A DNA stretch of 64,000 nucleotides from Tigriopus japonicus (taxonomy: Eukaryota > Arthropoda > Copepoda > Harpacticoida > Harpacticidae), in the NCBI GenBank assembly GCA_010645155.1, contig JAAGOF010000230.1:127734-191733 (forward strand), in the 5' to 3' direction. The notes beneath the pieces are model-generated. The model had not been told where the DNA came from. It ran no database searches and worked only from the letters and a program-made list of their open reading frames with translations. Position 1 is the first letter of the stretch. Each line of letters starts with the position of its first letter. Made by a program: the position numbers and the translations under genes. Below, in pieces: positions 20,975 to 32,091 of this stretch.

Positions 20975-21135
20975 TGCACCGATCAGACGTTATGGTGAGT
21001 TCGAACTCTGAGGGTTTGCAAAAAGTGGAAGACACCGACGGAAAATACGCATATTTAATGGAAAGTGCCTCCATTCAATATATTATCGAACGAAACTGCA
21101 AACTCACCCAAATCGGAGGAAATCTCGACAATAAG
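20975..21135 (+). CDS. Kainate-type glutamate receptor, S2 core exon
   Basis: This exon joins the previous one across a 58-bp intron (acceptor TTTTTTCTTAG) and restores the frame from phase 1. It encodes SSNSEGLQKVEDTDGKYAYL, then MESASIQYIIERNCKLTQIG, then GNLDNK. The glutamate in YLMES is the residue that binds the ligand's amino group in this family (YLLEST in AMPA/kainate receptors). The cysteine in RNCKLTQIGG is the expected S2 disulphide partner. The donor is AATAAG|GTAAAA, phase 0. The intron that follows (21136-22289) is filled by a family A transposon with a SINE inside it. Confidence 0.94.
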
Positions 21136-21198
21136 GTAAAAAAATGGCCATCTACAGAATGCCTTACAATGAAGTCTTGGCATGATTTTTCCAGAATT

Positions 21199-22169
21199 CA
21201 AGAGATAGGAAGTTTTGATGAATAAAACTGTCAAATTAGACGAAAAAAGGACAAACGAAAATCACTATTAGACGAAAAACAGTAATAAAATCCTCAATAA
21301 ATGAAAAAGACGAATACAAATACCCATTGGAAAAATAAATGACTTTAAAGGTGCAAAAGTCGAATTAATTTCGGAAAAAGGTGAATGAAACTGATTTTTC
21401 CGACAAATTTATTTTTTTAAAAATGATTGCTCCCTAAAGAAGAATCCTTTTCGGGAGGGCTACCCGAAAAGTAGACGAATTGTATATTTCTATTTACGGG
21501 GGGAAAATCTACCAAAGTGTAAAAAAAAGGCAAAATCTAAAAAATATTAAAAGGAAGTAACTAATGGGCAAGAAATGGTCAGTTACACAAAGAACTAAAA
21601 AAAGCAGAGTTGAAAACGTTTTCAGTGGAGCTACACTTAAAAGTAGAGTTTCTGGCACGTTAATTATTTTCATAGCTAGATAACTTTTTCAATCAAAGGT
21701 ACAATGGTGACTTTTTTCCATGTATAGTGTGCATCATACTTCGTTCGTGCAAAAACATAAAATAGCATTAGATGCTTTGTCCCAAGGTTTGACGGTGGAC
21801 GTGTTATTAAGTTTTCTTTAAGAATTGAATCGCTTAAAAAACTTAAAATCCAAAAGAATGATAAATGTTGGAAGAAGACTGATTGATCATCCCCCAAAAC
21901 GATTTTTTTGCGGATTTTTTACTACCGCTACAAGTTATGCGATTGCCAGTAAATTGAAGGATTTCTCCCGACAGCTTCAATTCGACCCCCACTAGGATTC
22001 GAACCTATGCCGTCTGGGGAAGCATTTACACTCGGCTCTTATAAGAGCGCATTAGTACGTGCGGCCACTCTGCCTTCCTAATGAAATGAAAATTTGACAT
22101 AAACACTCTTTTTGATAATTGAAGGTAAAAAAAACAAAAAAGTTTTTTTGTCTAAATCTCTTGTCCCTA
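21199..22169. mobile_element. Family A hAT element in a receptor intron (degenerate)
   Basis: The left end AGATAGGAAGTTTTGATGAA and right end CTTGTCCCTA are mutated forms of the family A termini. Arrays of GACGAAAAA words and the conserved internal block (CAAAATCTAAAAAATATTAA, CTAATGGGCAAGAAATGGTC) confirm the family. The flanks show no duplication. It fills most of the intron 21136-22289 and carries a tRNA-derived SINE near 21960-22085. Confidence 0.75.
21988..22075 (-). mobile_element. tRNA-derived SINE head inside a family A element
   Basis: On the minus strand it reads GGCAGAGTGGCCGCACGTA (A-box side), then CGAGTGTAAATGCTTCCCC, then the B-box GGTTCGAATCC. It is the same family as 8355-8440 but better preserved. 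It is close to serine/leucine-type tRNAs with a long variable arm; the acceptor stem does not pair. Confidence 0.65.
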
Positions 22170-22289
22170 CTTATTCTACTATTAAAAGCATTGCATTTTT
22201 TTTGTTTTTTACTTCTTTTCGGAAAAATGGCTTTGTCAAAAACATGGCTTTATTCACTTGATTTTCAGTTATGATGTTTACATTTTTAG

Positions 22290-22525
22290 GGTTATGGAAT
22301 CCCCATGAGACATGGATCACCTTACAAATCCTTGATTGATTCGGCCATTTTGGAGCTCCAAGAAGGTGGTGTACTTCACAATTTGAAAACAAAATGGTGG
22401 AAACAGAAGCGTGGAGGAGGAGCTTGTGTTGATGGAGGCGCTGGAGAAGGCAGTGTTGACGAATTGGGACTTCCAAATTGTGCTGGAGTCTTCATTGTCA
22501 CCGTTGTGGGATGCCTAGTTGCTAC
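22290..22525 (+). CDS. Kainate-type glutamate receptor, end of S2 and start of M4
   Basis: The acceptor CATTTTTAG leads in phase 0 into GYGIPMRHGSPYKSLIDSAI and on to LQEGGVLHNLKTKWWKQKRG. This is the classic end of the ligand-binding domain (GYGIAMKRGSPYR... and LKTKWWKEKRGGG in kainate receptors). GGGACVDGGAGEGS is the linker, with the second S2 cysteine, and is followed by the first half of M4 (NCAGVFIVTVVGCLVA). The donor is GCTAC|GTAAGC, phase 2. The kainate rather than AMPA assignment rests on the KTKWWK.KRGGG block. Confidence 0.95.
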
Positions 22526-24048
22526 GTAAGCACTTAAAACAATATGTAGGGATAGGCAATAAGTGCATAACTTAGGACAAACTCGGTTTTTTGCACTTTT
22601 CGCCTTTATTTGCATTTTTGGTCTAATGGAAACAACTTGTTAGAAAGACTCCTTCCCTTGATATTTTTACTTTTGACGGGATTTTTTCCAAAACAAAAGT
22701 CAAATTTGAACATTCATCTGAAAAGTTTAAATACTCATACTTTCAAAAATATAGAATTTCACAAATCGGCCCCGATTCACGACATCTGGTGGTAGAATGC
22801 GCAACACCGTTGGTGTAAAAGTTGAAAAATAGTAAAGCCATATTACTAAGTTTGAATCATCACCCACCTCAGCAGGGCTTTAAAATAACCGGCCATTAGG
22901 TGAAAATTATAGAAGATTGTGTTGAAATTTGATGTTAACATTTTAAAATTTCATTTATTTGACTTATTACAATGTTTTTGTAAGTTTCAAGTACTAGCTT
23001 TTAGACCTACTATCAGTCACCCTTAAGAGACCACGGCGATGAGAGAGAAAAAGAGAAAAGGATAAGCCCCCGTTTTCGCTACGATTGCGTGACTCAGAGT
23101 AAACATTTTCAGACACACTCAAAAAGTGGAGGGATGAAACTTTTGGAACTATGCTTTTTTTCATTCGTGTGACAAACTGAAACAATATTACTTGATCTGC
23201 AGAACAATAAACTTCAAGTTTGATTTATGTGTTGCACAATGAAATGTAAAAGCAAAGCCAAAAGTTTGTCAACGACTCATAGAAGGTGCAAGAACATAGT
23301 ACATAAAATAGCTTTCTTAGTACTCACTGGAACTACAATTTTGAACTCTGAAGGTCTATTGGATATGGGAATGAAACAAGTTCCTCAGATTCCCATATTG
23401 AGGGTAAATCTAAATGTCTGATCCTTTAGTTTGGCTTTTCTTTCTTGTAAAATAAATTTCCAAAACCCATTTCCTTTTTCTCACTGACTTCATTATTTCA
23501 CAGAAGGCAACCAGTCTTTACAAATTATTGAACAAAAGAAATCAAATCCTTTGGACCTAAAAATATATTTATCTTGATGTGGGTAATATTGGCTACAACA
23601 TCAAATTTCTCTTAAAACTTGATAAAACAACAATCTGAGGGCTTTTACTTAGTTTCTCACTTCTCAAGATTTGTCACGATGCAAGATTCCAATTCAATAG
23701 CACCGATTTTACCCAATATTAACCTAATCTAACTATAGTATAAAGTTTTTAAACCATATCTCATTTGAACCTTAACAATCTCAACTTATTCCGATTACCA
23801 GACACGTCAGTTTCAAAGAAGGAATGAATCACTCATTCTTCAGAAATCGCTTCTGAAATAATGAAAAGAGCCTGAGCGCAAGCGCATTTGCAAGAAACCA
23901 TATGGTTTTTTTTTGACCTTTTTTCTGCATATTATTTTTCATTTCGGCTTCTTTTTGTGCAACTTTTGGTATCAAAAATTCCATATCTATTTGCCCTTTT
24001 TCACATCCCTAATGCCAAGTAATGCCAGACTTTTGTTTTCTTGTGCAG
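22526..24048 (+). other. Glutamate receptor intron
   Basis: This 1.5-kb AT-rich intron splits M4. No nested gene or clear mobile element was recognised. It closes with TTTTGTTTTCTTGTGCAG. Confidence 0.6.
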
Positions 24049-24172
24049 AGTTCAAGCATTTGTGGAGCTCTTAATAGGGGCCAAGTATTCTTCTGATGAA
24101 CTAGGAACCACGTGGTTCTCAGAGATCAGAGAGGAACTCCGATTTGCCTTCAAATGCCATGGGACGACTAAG
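24049..24172 (+). CDS. Kainate-type glutamate receptor, end of M4
   Basis: The exon completes the frame from phase 2 and encodes VQAFVELLIGAKYSSDELG, the inner end of M4, followed by TTWFSEIREELRFAFKCHG at the start of the cytoplasmic tail. The donor AAG|GTAATC is in phase 0. Together with the preceding exon it gives one hydrophobic helix of about 25 residues, matching M4. The basic, aromatic stretch just after the membrane fits a juxtamembrane tail. Confidence 0.9.
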
Positions 24173-24241
24173 GTAATCTACGAAAACTAAACTTAAGTGA
24201 CTTATCGTTTACATAATATGCATCACAATTCGCTTTTGTAG

Positions 24242-24658
24242 AAAGTTCGCAAGATCCTTTTGAAGAACGAAAGCTCATCCGAAGATGGTGGAGATGACCA
24301 AGAAGGAACTGAATCACACTCAAATTCAAACCATTCAACTGAGGAAGAAGACCCATATCCACAAAGTCATCACTCCAAGTTTATGCCAATCCATCCTGAT
24401 CACAGTCCAGCCAGTTCTCAAAGTAATCACACCAAGGTTCCAACAGAAGGCTCGTCGTACTATGGAGACAATGGGTATGTTTTGAGTGATTTGGAAATGT
24501 TGAGCTCTACAGGGCGTGGCGATTTGGCTCTGGTAGCCAATTATAATATGGCACCCACAGAAGATTGCTTGATACACATACCAATGCGGCGATTGCCCGC
24601 TTCTCGGCCCAAATTTCTTCAAGAACAGAGCAGCTGGTCGGATGAGGAAGTGGACTAG
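24242..24658 (+). CDS. Kainate-type glutamate receptor, C-terminal tail exon
   Basis: The terminal coding exon starts after CGCTTTTGTAG in phase 0 and ends at TAG (24656-24658). It encodes 138 residues of cytoplasmic tail: KVRKILLK, then a long Ser/Glu/His/Pro-rich stretch (SSSEDGGDDQEGTESHSNSN and beyond), then YNMAPTEDCLIHIPMRRLPA and the final SSWSDEEVD. The tail is longer than the short tails of some family members, and its sequence is not one I recognise. The end EEVD is not a standard class I PDZ ligand. Acidic serine clusters are candidate casein kinase 2 sites. The poly(A) signals at 24742 and 24876 support this as the gene end. Confidence 0.9.
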   Translation, partial: KVRKILLKNESSSEDGGDDQEGTESHSNSNHSTEEEDPYPQSHHSKFMPIHPDHSPASSQSNHTKVPTEGSSYYGDNGYVLSDLEMLSSTGRGDLALVANYNMAPTEDCLIHIPMRRLPASRPKFLQEQSSWSDEEVD

Positions 24659-24741
24659 AACTAACTTATTCTTAAAGCAAGTTTCTAAAGCAGATTGATT
24701 TTTATTGTCCAAGATAGCGCACTGTAGTAAAAGAGTACAAT

Positions 24742-24747
24742 AATAAA
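24742..24747 (+). promoter_or_regulatory. Poly(A) signal of glutamate receptor gene
   Basis: AATAAA lies 83 bases past the stop. A second AATAAA at 24876-24881 is a possible alternative, directly before the MITE at 24888. Confidence 0.6.
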
Positions 24748-24887
24748 GTGCGCGATCTGATGCTTTTTATGCACTTCCATAATACCTATCGATTTGCAGA
24801 TAGAAAGAATTCCAAGTCGACCAACAAATGTTAAATACTTAAGTTTGGCATGGATCATACATGAAATCCCTTTTCAATAAACCCTAC

Positions 24888-25186
24888 AAAAAATGTCAGC
24901 TGATACGTCCTAATCAGCGCCTCTTGTGGTCAAATTGAAATATACTTGCATTCTAGTGAGGTGAATATTAATGCCACCCTTTAGCAAGAGTTCAGCATTT
25001 ATCCTTCATGTGTTTCTTCTTTGTAGTGGCATTATGTTATCAAAATTGCATATTTTGGAACAATTTTACTGTGAAGAAGATGTGACACGTTTTCCCAAAG
25101 AGTGGCATTACCAATAACCATCTGGCAACTATGTTTCAATTTGACCATGAGAGGCGCTGATCAGGGTGTTTCAAACTGACATTTTT
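24888..25186. mobile_element. MITE just downstream of the receptor gene
   Basis: Inverted arms of about 65 bp run from AAAAATGTCAG to CTGACATTTTT. Shared inner blocks are ATCAGCGCCTCT and TGGTCAAATTGAAA(T/C)ATA. The centre has no coding capacity. Target duplication is unclear. Confidence 0.75.
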
Positions 25187-26445
25187 GCACGGTTCATTAC
25201 TAAGCTTTTGGCGTCAATCTGGAAGGGATTTTTCGTATTAATTCAACCAAAAACCATTGCAGGTTCATTTGAAATACCAAATCATCATTTGAGGCACATT
25301 AGTTTGTCCTAAATTTGATGTATGATGTGCATGTGTATTGTGGAAAGTTCGAGCGTTTGCACTAGATGGCGCACTTTTTGTCTGTTCTCTTTTTTTGGAG
25401 TGCACTTGTTCAAGGAGCTTTTTAACTCATCTCCGTTCTAATTGTGTTAACATTTGTGGTTTGTGAGGAATTGATCCTGATAAAGTCTTTCAGTGACCAT
25501 AATATCTTTAGATAGTGTTTACGATTCTAGGATGAAGTCGCTTTCCAGTGGTCAACGTTCCCCCTCCAATCATTATGGTAGAACAGGAGGAAACCCATTC
25601 GAATCTGACCACTGAGGACTGATGGATTTTTAATTCAATCTGCTGCAATACCAATTGTTCAAATAAACGTGTTTTGAAACAAACCGAGACTCCTTAACTT
25701 TATGTTTCGCCATTCATGACTTCCAACTGACAACAACAAAAAAAAAAAAAACGATAGTAAGAGTGTGGCTATCTTTACCAATTTTTAGTCGACTTCCGTT
25801 TAGACAAGGATTTCTTAAGTTCCGTGGTCTATGGTTTAGAACACGAATTTTCGGCTCAAAGTTTTTAGAGAAGCGAAAGGTCACGTGCAAAATGAAATAT
25901 CAATTTTTGGAGAATACTTTACTCCTAAATCTCCTAATCGGTTCCAGGATAACTCGGTACATTGGAAAACTCAAAACAGAACACCGGGGTTAGAACATCC
26001 AAGGATCACGGAAGACCTGGATGCCCCATTTGTGGGCAAAAGCTGTTTTTTCGAATTCATGGTTAGTCAGAGAAAAATCCAATCAAACCAATAGTCTGAC
26101 TAGTTACTCAAAGCAAAGCTCAGTCAAGCTGCACCTAACTTCACAAGTTTGTCGGAGCCCCTTTTTTCAAGTTTTGTGCAACTTTTAATGTGTGACTCTA
26201 GATTTAGAAGCCTTAAAATGGCGATTTCTTGAAATGAAAGCTTCAAAGACACGCCGTTTCTAGTCACCCTGGCGCAAGGTTTTGACCAATCAAAAAGATT
26301 GAGGGAACTCTCTTATCAATGAAGACCTGCATTTCATGACCCTTGTGGATCTTTCCTTTTAGCCTTTACTGAAACGATGTTCCCCGTTTTCTCAGGTAGC
26401 ACGTGCAGCGCCATCTAATGTCCAATATGTTGAATTGATTACAAA
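25187..26445. other. No gene recognised; repeat traces
   Basis: 25,760-26,100 shares words with 955-1020 (GACCTGGA.GCC, GGGCAAAAGC and TCAGAGAAAAATC), suggesting another decayed repeat. 26,150-26,165 (GTTTGTCGGAGCCCC) resembles an end motif at 58,760. Otherwise it is empty. Confidence 0.35.
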
Positions 26446-26453
26446 GCCATCAG

Positions 26454-27314
26454 TAGAGACAGGAAGTTAAGACGAATAAAATTGCCCGATTAGACGAAAA
26501 AAAACGAAAAAACCTGACAAGTACGACAAAAAAGACGAAAAAACCTTATAAGTTACGACAAAAAGGACGAAAAAAACCGACAAATACGACAAAAAAGACG
26601 AACAACCTGACAAATACGAAAAAAAGACGAAAAAACAGACAAATACGACAAAAAAGACAAACACGACAAAAAAGACGAAAAACCTGACGAAAAACCTGAC
26701 GAAAACGACAAAAAAGACAAAAAATCTGACTTACACGGCAAAATGGACTAATGAATTGCCTGTAAAGAGGACTAAAACTGTTGCCCTTAAAGTAAACAAA
26801 ATGTGTGGCCCCATTGAGGGGAAACAGCTGCACCCTTGTGCAAAACGGCAAAATCTACAAAGTTAACAAACGAAAAAGTGCCAAATAAGCAAGAAATGGT
26901 CAGTGGAACATGTAAATTTAAAAAAAAAAACAAGAGCTCAAAACCGCCCTTATTTCAACGTTTTCAATAGAGCAATATTCAGAAGCAGATTTGCTGACAT
27001 TAATTCTTCGAGTAGTCAGACAGCCTTTTCAATCTAATTTTCTTTCTTTGTGTCAGGAAACTCTACAAGTTAAAATGTAAGTGTGGATCATATTTTGTTG
27101 CCCAAGTTTTGGCGTTGAACTTTTTTAAAAGTGTCTATTTGATTCCAAATTTGAGAAAAAAGCTTAAAATCTAAGAAAAGTTCCAATTTTTGACTAATTA
27201 GACCAAAAAAGACGAATAAAATCCAAATTAGACGAATAATTTTGTCGCGACGAATAAGGGTAAAAAAGACGAATAAAGACGAATAAGTTTATTCGTCTGA
27301 AGTTCCTGTCCCTA
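26454..27314. mobile_element. Family A hAT element, intact non-autonomous copy
   Basis: The 861-bp element starts TAGAGACAGGAAGTTAAGACG and ends AAGTTCCTGTCCCTA, flanked by GCCATCAG (26446-26453) and ACCATCAG (27315-27322), 7 of 8 matching. The left 300 bp is a dense array of GACGAAAAAACCTGACAAATAC-like words; the right end has fewer. No transposase is coded. The long minus-strand Phe/Val/Leu-rich open frames here come from the array. Confidence 0.9.
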
Positions 27315-27322
27315 ACCATCAG

Positions 27323-28893
27323 TGATATAGTTAGGGGTTGGATAAAGTTGCTATTTATTTGATGTAAAGTTACAGTTTTTTTACCAAAGTTTTAATGATT
27401 TTTGCCCCAATTACATAATAACTTTTAAAAATCGCAAGATTTTCTATAAGTTAATTTTAATATTTTGATGCTGAAAAGCTCAGTTTCCAATTTTTATGTG
27501 GTGGTTTGCTGAACCTTTGAAATCACCGCATCAAAAAGCCTCATGACAAATATACAAAGTAATTGTATTGGTTAAAACTTCTGGATAATACCTCCCGTTT
27601 CCACATCGGGTATTTATAATTTATGTTTCATCAAGAGGAATCACTCCACGAATCTAGTATACCTTGAGATTGTTTTATAGGTTCAATGTTAACGCTTGGG
27701 AAAACTTACTAGTTATCGGCAGCAAAGCCCTTTGAAACCAAAAGTTTGATTTAAAATTTGCAAGTAACCAAAACCCCCCAAAAGGGGCCAGTTTGGCCCC
27801 TTTCAAAAGATTTTGAGGGTTTAGTGGCAAAGGTGCAGACACCAATATTATGTTGCAAAAGAGATCTCAAACCACCAGATTTGCGGCATGGCGCTGAAAA
27901 CGACACCACTGGCTGTGAGGCTTTGAGGTGATCTTGAGGACCTGACGTGTGGACCCAATGGCACGCATAGAGTTTTAGGAGATTTTATTCGCTTCATGTT
28001 TTAAAAAAGGTAAATTTCTTTGTGCTCACATTGTGATGGACCTTCCAGCTTGACTTTGGTAATGGCTCATTTCATGGAATTGAAACCATTGGTTTTTTGC
28101 CAAAGGAACGAGAAAGATGACTGTAGAATTGCTCATCTTCCCGAACTTATTTGTCAACGTGTACTCCTAAAATTCAACCTGTTTCGTGGTATTTGTGTCA
28201 TATGGGGTCGTAAAAATGCGGTGCCTAAAAAGCTCAAGGGAAAAAACCGTCACTTTGTTAAACTTTTCTTGAACTTCTTTGTTCAAATCCTTGTACAATT
28301 GAATGTATGTATATTTTCCTTAAGTGGTACTTTACACTTTTCAATAGGTTGACAGTTTCAAACCATAGTTTAAATTGGGAGGAATGTCTTTTTTAGTTTT
28401 TTTGACCAATATGATTGATTGGCTAGACTACTTCTCCTCCCATTAATCAAGTATACCAAAACTTTTAGTGAATTCACACGCTAAAACATGTAAGAGGTCG
28501 TATGTTGATTGCAATAATTCGAATACCTCGAGTATACCAAAGGAAACAGTAGTTAAAAGAGCAATGTTCAAGTGTGGTACTGCTTTTTAAACCACAGACC
28601 AAGCCCCAGACTACTCAGTTCTAGCTAAACCAGCAGACTACGGCGACATTAGTTTGATCCGTGACCTCTAGATGACTCTGGCTGTATTTTCTGAATTGAC
28701 TCTGAGGCGCAAACTTCATTAAGATGTTCGCGTTCCACACAACGCAACGCCCTCTATGAGCTTCATCATGAAGCACCACTTTCAAGAATAACTTTAGGTA
28801 ATCCCTTCCAGAGGGTGCTTCTGGGCGCCGTCAAAATTGAGATATCTTGAATTAATTTATCTATGTTTAAACGCACCTTGTGTTCTGAGACTA
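27323..28893. other. No recognisable feature
   Basis: This AT-rich spacer lies between the receptor gene and the kinase gene. One 110-codon open frame at 28020-28352 has no recognisable motif or splice context. Confidence 0.4.
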
Positions 28894-29290
28894 TACCGGG
28901 TGTTTCAATAGAATCGGAACAACTATGTCATCTAAAACTCGTGAATGAAACCATTTTGGAACCTCATCTTCATTGACTTTGATTGGCCAATCATTTGGCT
29001 TGAAGAGTGGGAAAAATAAATATCCCACTAATTCAAATTCAAGAGATTGCAGTTTTTCCATTTTTCCCGAGAAGGGTCATTATTGAAAACTAAGTGTTTG
29101 TGTCTCCAATTTTTTCTCTCTCCATAAATTTGGCTAAAGTAAAAAAAAATAGTTATATGAAGGTTATAATAAGAGCACACGTATCTCAAAAATTAATATC
29201 AGCCTGGTCTTTTTAGCACATTTTTGTGAGTTCAACCAATTCCGACTTGCGGATATGGGTTGATGTACCGTTTCTTAAGAATCATCCTAT
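28894..29290 (+). mobile_element. Mariner-like MITE
   Basis: The left end TATACCGGGTGTTTCAATAG pairs with the right end TTCTTAAGAATCATCCTATTA (reverse complement TAATAGGATGATTCTTAAGAA). These match the ends at 402 and 3805, whose consensus is TACCGGGTGATTC. The ends begin at TA, as expected of a TA target. The 400-bp interior is non-coding and matches 3530-3805. Confidence 0.6.
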
Positions 29291-31585
29291 TAAAATCGAC
29301 TACAACTATTATCAAATCTAACTTGATTCTCAATATGTGGAGTGTAACGTTATGACATTGAATTTTCATTTCTATGAGATTGCTCATTTTTTTGGCTTAA
29401 GAGCGCCCAAATCAAGCTCTGATGTGTCGTCAGGTGCTCTCCCTTCAGTTCTTCCTTTGAGATAAACATCAGTTGTTGTTCAAGTAGACGTTGTAGCTGC
29501 TTCTCCTCCTTTTTCTCTACATGTCCACGTAAAACTAAGCTTCGTTCATTCGTGCTTTTGTTGTCTCCTTTTTTCTCCTAATAAAACACATCAAGGTGTA
29601 CTTAGTGTCAAAGCCATGTGGAATGGATCAAACCTCGTGTAAGATGGCCACCCTTTGCGTACAAAGTCACCTCTGCACATTGCTGACTTGTTCAAAGAGC
29701 TTCAGATCCTGTCCTCTTTTTTTCCCATTGCCCACAGGGTTGCCTCTTTGGATGCTCACTACACACAGGTGGATGTCCATGTGGGTCTTGGCAACCCTGT
29801 GAGAGATGTGGCCTGTTCTATCTGTACACATTAGGTACACATTCAGTCAGACACATATATATACACACTCCCCAGTTGAGTCACTGCCTCTTGAACAGAG
29901 GTGACTGCCTTGCTCCCTGTAGCACTTGCATTGCTCTACCTGTGTCCGCCAATCCATTCCTATAAGCCAATCTCTACACATTAAACCCTACCACTATGTA
30001 CTATTATAATTCAAATTCAAAGGTGTAGTGTGTTTAAAAAGGCAAAGAGTGAAAAGAATATGGAAGGTTAAGTGGGTTATCTCTGGTGTAGGCCTAGTTG
30101 AGGCACTGTGAGATAAGGGTCACACTGCTTTAGAGGGTGAGTTGCTCATGAGCGTGCAAAGTCCTGCTCTTGCTCGTGGCCTGAACTCCTCAAGGAGTGA
30201 CTTGTTCCTTCAAAGATCGACAGTTGACCAAATCTCAAATCATCTATAGGTAGGCCATATCAAAATGGCCTCAAAGTGAGGCCTACTTGAACCGCGTGTG
30301 ATCCACAAAATTCCCCCTATTTTTGCCCTGACTCTTACTTCAACAGCGGTAATAATCTGATCAGGAAGTGACCTCCCTATATGCTCAAGGTCGTTGGGTG
30401 GACATTTTTTTCCATGTGGTGACACACAATATTCAGGTAAGAACAGGATTTAGTAAAACATACAATGTCCATGTAACCCGAAACGTGAAATAAAATGGCC
30501 TAGTTTTGCGAATTTGTGTCCTATTGTTTCGAGATCTCGATTCTCGGAATGGAGCAAATGTCACGGAGTTGGGGGGATAAAATTGCGTTGAAATCCGAAA
30601 TATCGGTGTCAAGTGTCCGATTGTTTTTATTCGTTTTAATCTGGGGAGGCATGACAGATCTAAGAATCGGCCGTTTGAAGGGGGACAAATGTATAATCCT
30701 CATTAAATATTTAGCACTGACTCTGCATAATAGCATATCTGGGAGAGAAAGAGAGATACTTTGACACTATTCAAACTTGTTTGTTGTACGAAAAAGAGCC
30801 ACGCATGACAAATTAGGTTGCCATCAAACACGTTCTACCACGTTATTGTACAGTTTTGTCGTGGTTTTCATGTTTACTCCATGACAATGGAGTCCTTGAT
30901 CTATCGACTCAAATGACTAGAAATACCATTATCACATCTCTTCAAAAGCTTTGATCTCAGTACAACACCAACAACAAAGCTTTTACTCAAAAACTTGAGC
31001 TTGAATGTTTGCAAAGTCGTTGCGAAAACAGTCTAGTCTGTCAATAAAAATCCAGAAACAGGCCAAATGGGAGCGGAGATTTCCCAGTTCAAATTCAGTA
31101 CACTTTACTGAAATGAGCTCAAGGCTGTGATTAGAAGAGAAAGAAAAAGAAACAAGTACAGAGACATGATTACGAGAAGATGCGTCAATAGATAAGGAAA
31201 AATGCTTCTAATTCTCTTTGGAAGGAGAACAAAATTGACTACAACACATTAATTATGCAATCAAAGAGAGTGACAAGTGTTGAGCAACTCTTTTTATTGC
31301 CTTGTCATTTGATCATTTATTGTTACTTTATCACAAGTCAAACATTTTTGTAGTGATAGTGGCTTCTGACAACGAAAATAGGTATTTCCTAAACATTTCT
31401 CCAAGCCAAAAGCCAAAAACTCCTTGAGCACGTAAATTGCTAAGAAGCTCAGAAAAGAGCAAAAGCCGAAGTGGTCAATCGCAAATTTCTTCTTACTTTC
31501 AAAGCAACCTCAAGAATGTCAAATAGCTAGGAACACCTGCAAGCTCTAACAAAATTCCAAATCTAATTTTATCTTTTCTTTCTAG
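29291..31585. other. No gene recognised; upstream of kinase first exon
   Basis: This is the presumed promoter region of the first kinase transcript. Short open frames lack motifs. At 29600-30060 the base composition is somewhat higher in GC, but no exon borders are convincing. Confidence 0.4.
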
Positions 31586-31825
31586 GCATTCAGGCGACAG
31601 AAATTCAATAGGGAATTAGTTGCCCCCTCTCTCACTCTGTATCAGCTTTAAAGCAACGCTCGTTATCTCTGTTCTGACTAGTGTTTGCCGATCATCCGTT
31701 CCTATCCCAGGTTAATCAGTGTTGACTGTGTGAAGTGATCAGATGCCAAAGTGTTCCCAGTGCCTTTTGGATCCACAAGTGTGACATTAGAGCCCATTCG
31801 CATCCCTCTCAAAAGACCTCCCAAA
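31586..31825 (+). promoter_or_regulatory. Leader region of the I-alpha-like kinase exon
   Basis: TTTTATCTTTTCTTTCTAG at 31567-31585 is a strong acceptor, so the coding exon may start at 31586 with a 5'UTR spliced from upstream. Alternatively transcription may start nearby: TCAGTG at 31716-31721 resembles an arthropod initiator. The sequence cannot decide between these. Confidence 0.4.
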
Positions 31826-32091
31826 ATGAGCTCCACAACGGAGTTAGTGAGTCGCATCCGCGAGCTCGAAATCGAGAACATGGAACTCAAGTCCAAATTG
31901 GACCAGTACCAATCCATCTTCAATGGACCAGTTGGAGGAGCAGGAGCAGGAGCAGCTCCTGCTCCTGTTGAGGCTGGATCTCGCTCTCGACGAGTCAATC
32001 GCGGATTGGGAATCTCAGCGGAGCCACAATCCATGAAGAACATCAAGGAGCTCACTAATAAGGTGTTTCAGGAATACAAGAAGAATGACAG
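31826..32091 (+). CDS. for: cGMP-dependent protein kinase, alternative first exon (I-alpha-like)
   Basis: This encodes the isoform-specific N-terminus of protein kinase G, the serine/threonine kinase activated by cGMP (Drosophila foraging, vertebrate PRKG1). The start MSSTTELVSRIRELEIENME and KLDQYQSIF form a leucine-zipper coiled coil for dimerisation (about residues 5-32). A Gly/Ala/Pro linker and a basic RSRRVNRGLGISAEPQ block follow. GISAEP is the autoinhibitory pseudosubstrate signature of the I-alpha type (RAQGISAEP in vertebrates). The exon ends GACAG|GTAAGA in phase 2, the same phase as the exon at 52495, so both can splice to 53545. An in-frame ATG at 31751 could add 25 residues; I chose 31826 because MSSTTEL begins the coiled coil and has a good context (AAAATGA). 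Confidence 0.94.

Noticed and set aside
21988..22075. Functional tRNA-Ser gene
   Set aside because: The A and B boxes are good, but the acceptor and anticodon stems do not pair and a related copy exists at 8355. A SINE fits better.
24335..24712. 125-codon minus-strand open frame
   Set aside because: It is a shadow of the receptor tail exon.
26467..26851. Phe/Val/Leu-rich minus-strand frames resembling membrane proteins
   Set aside because: They are the reverse of the family A GACGAAAAAA array.
31716..31721. Arthropod initiator TCAGTG before the first kinase exon
   Set aside because: A six-base match alone is weak, and a strong upstream acceptor at 31585 suggests the region may be an internal exon. 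Mentioned only as an alternative.
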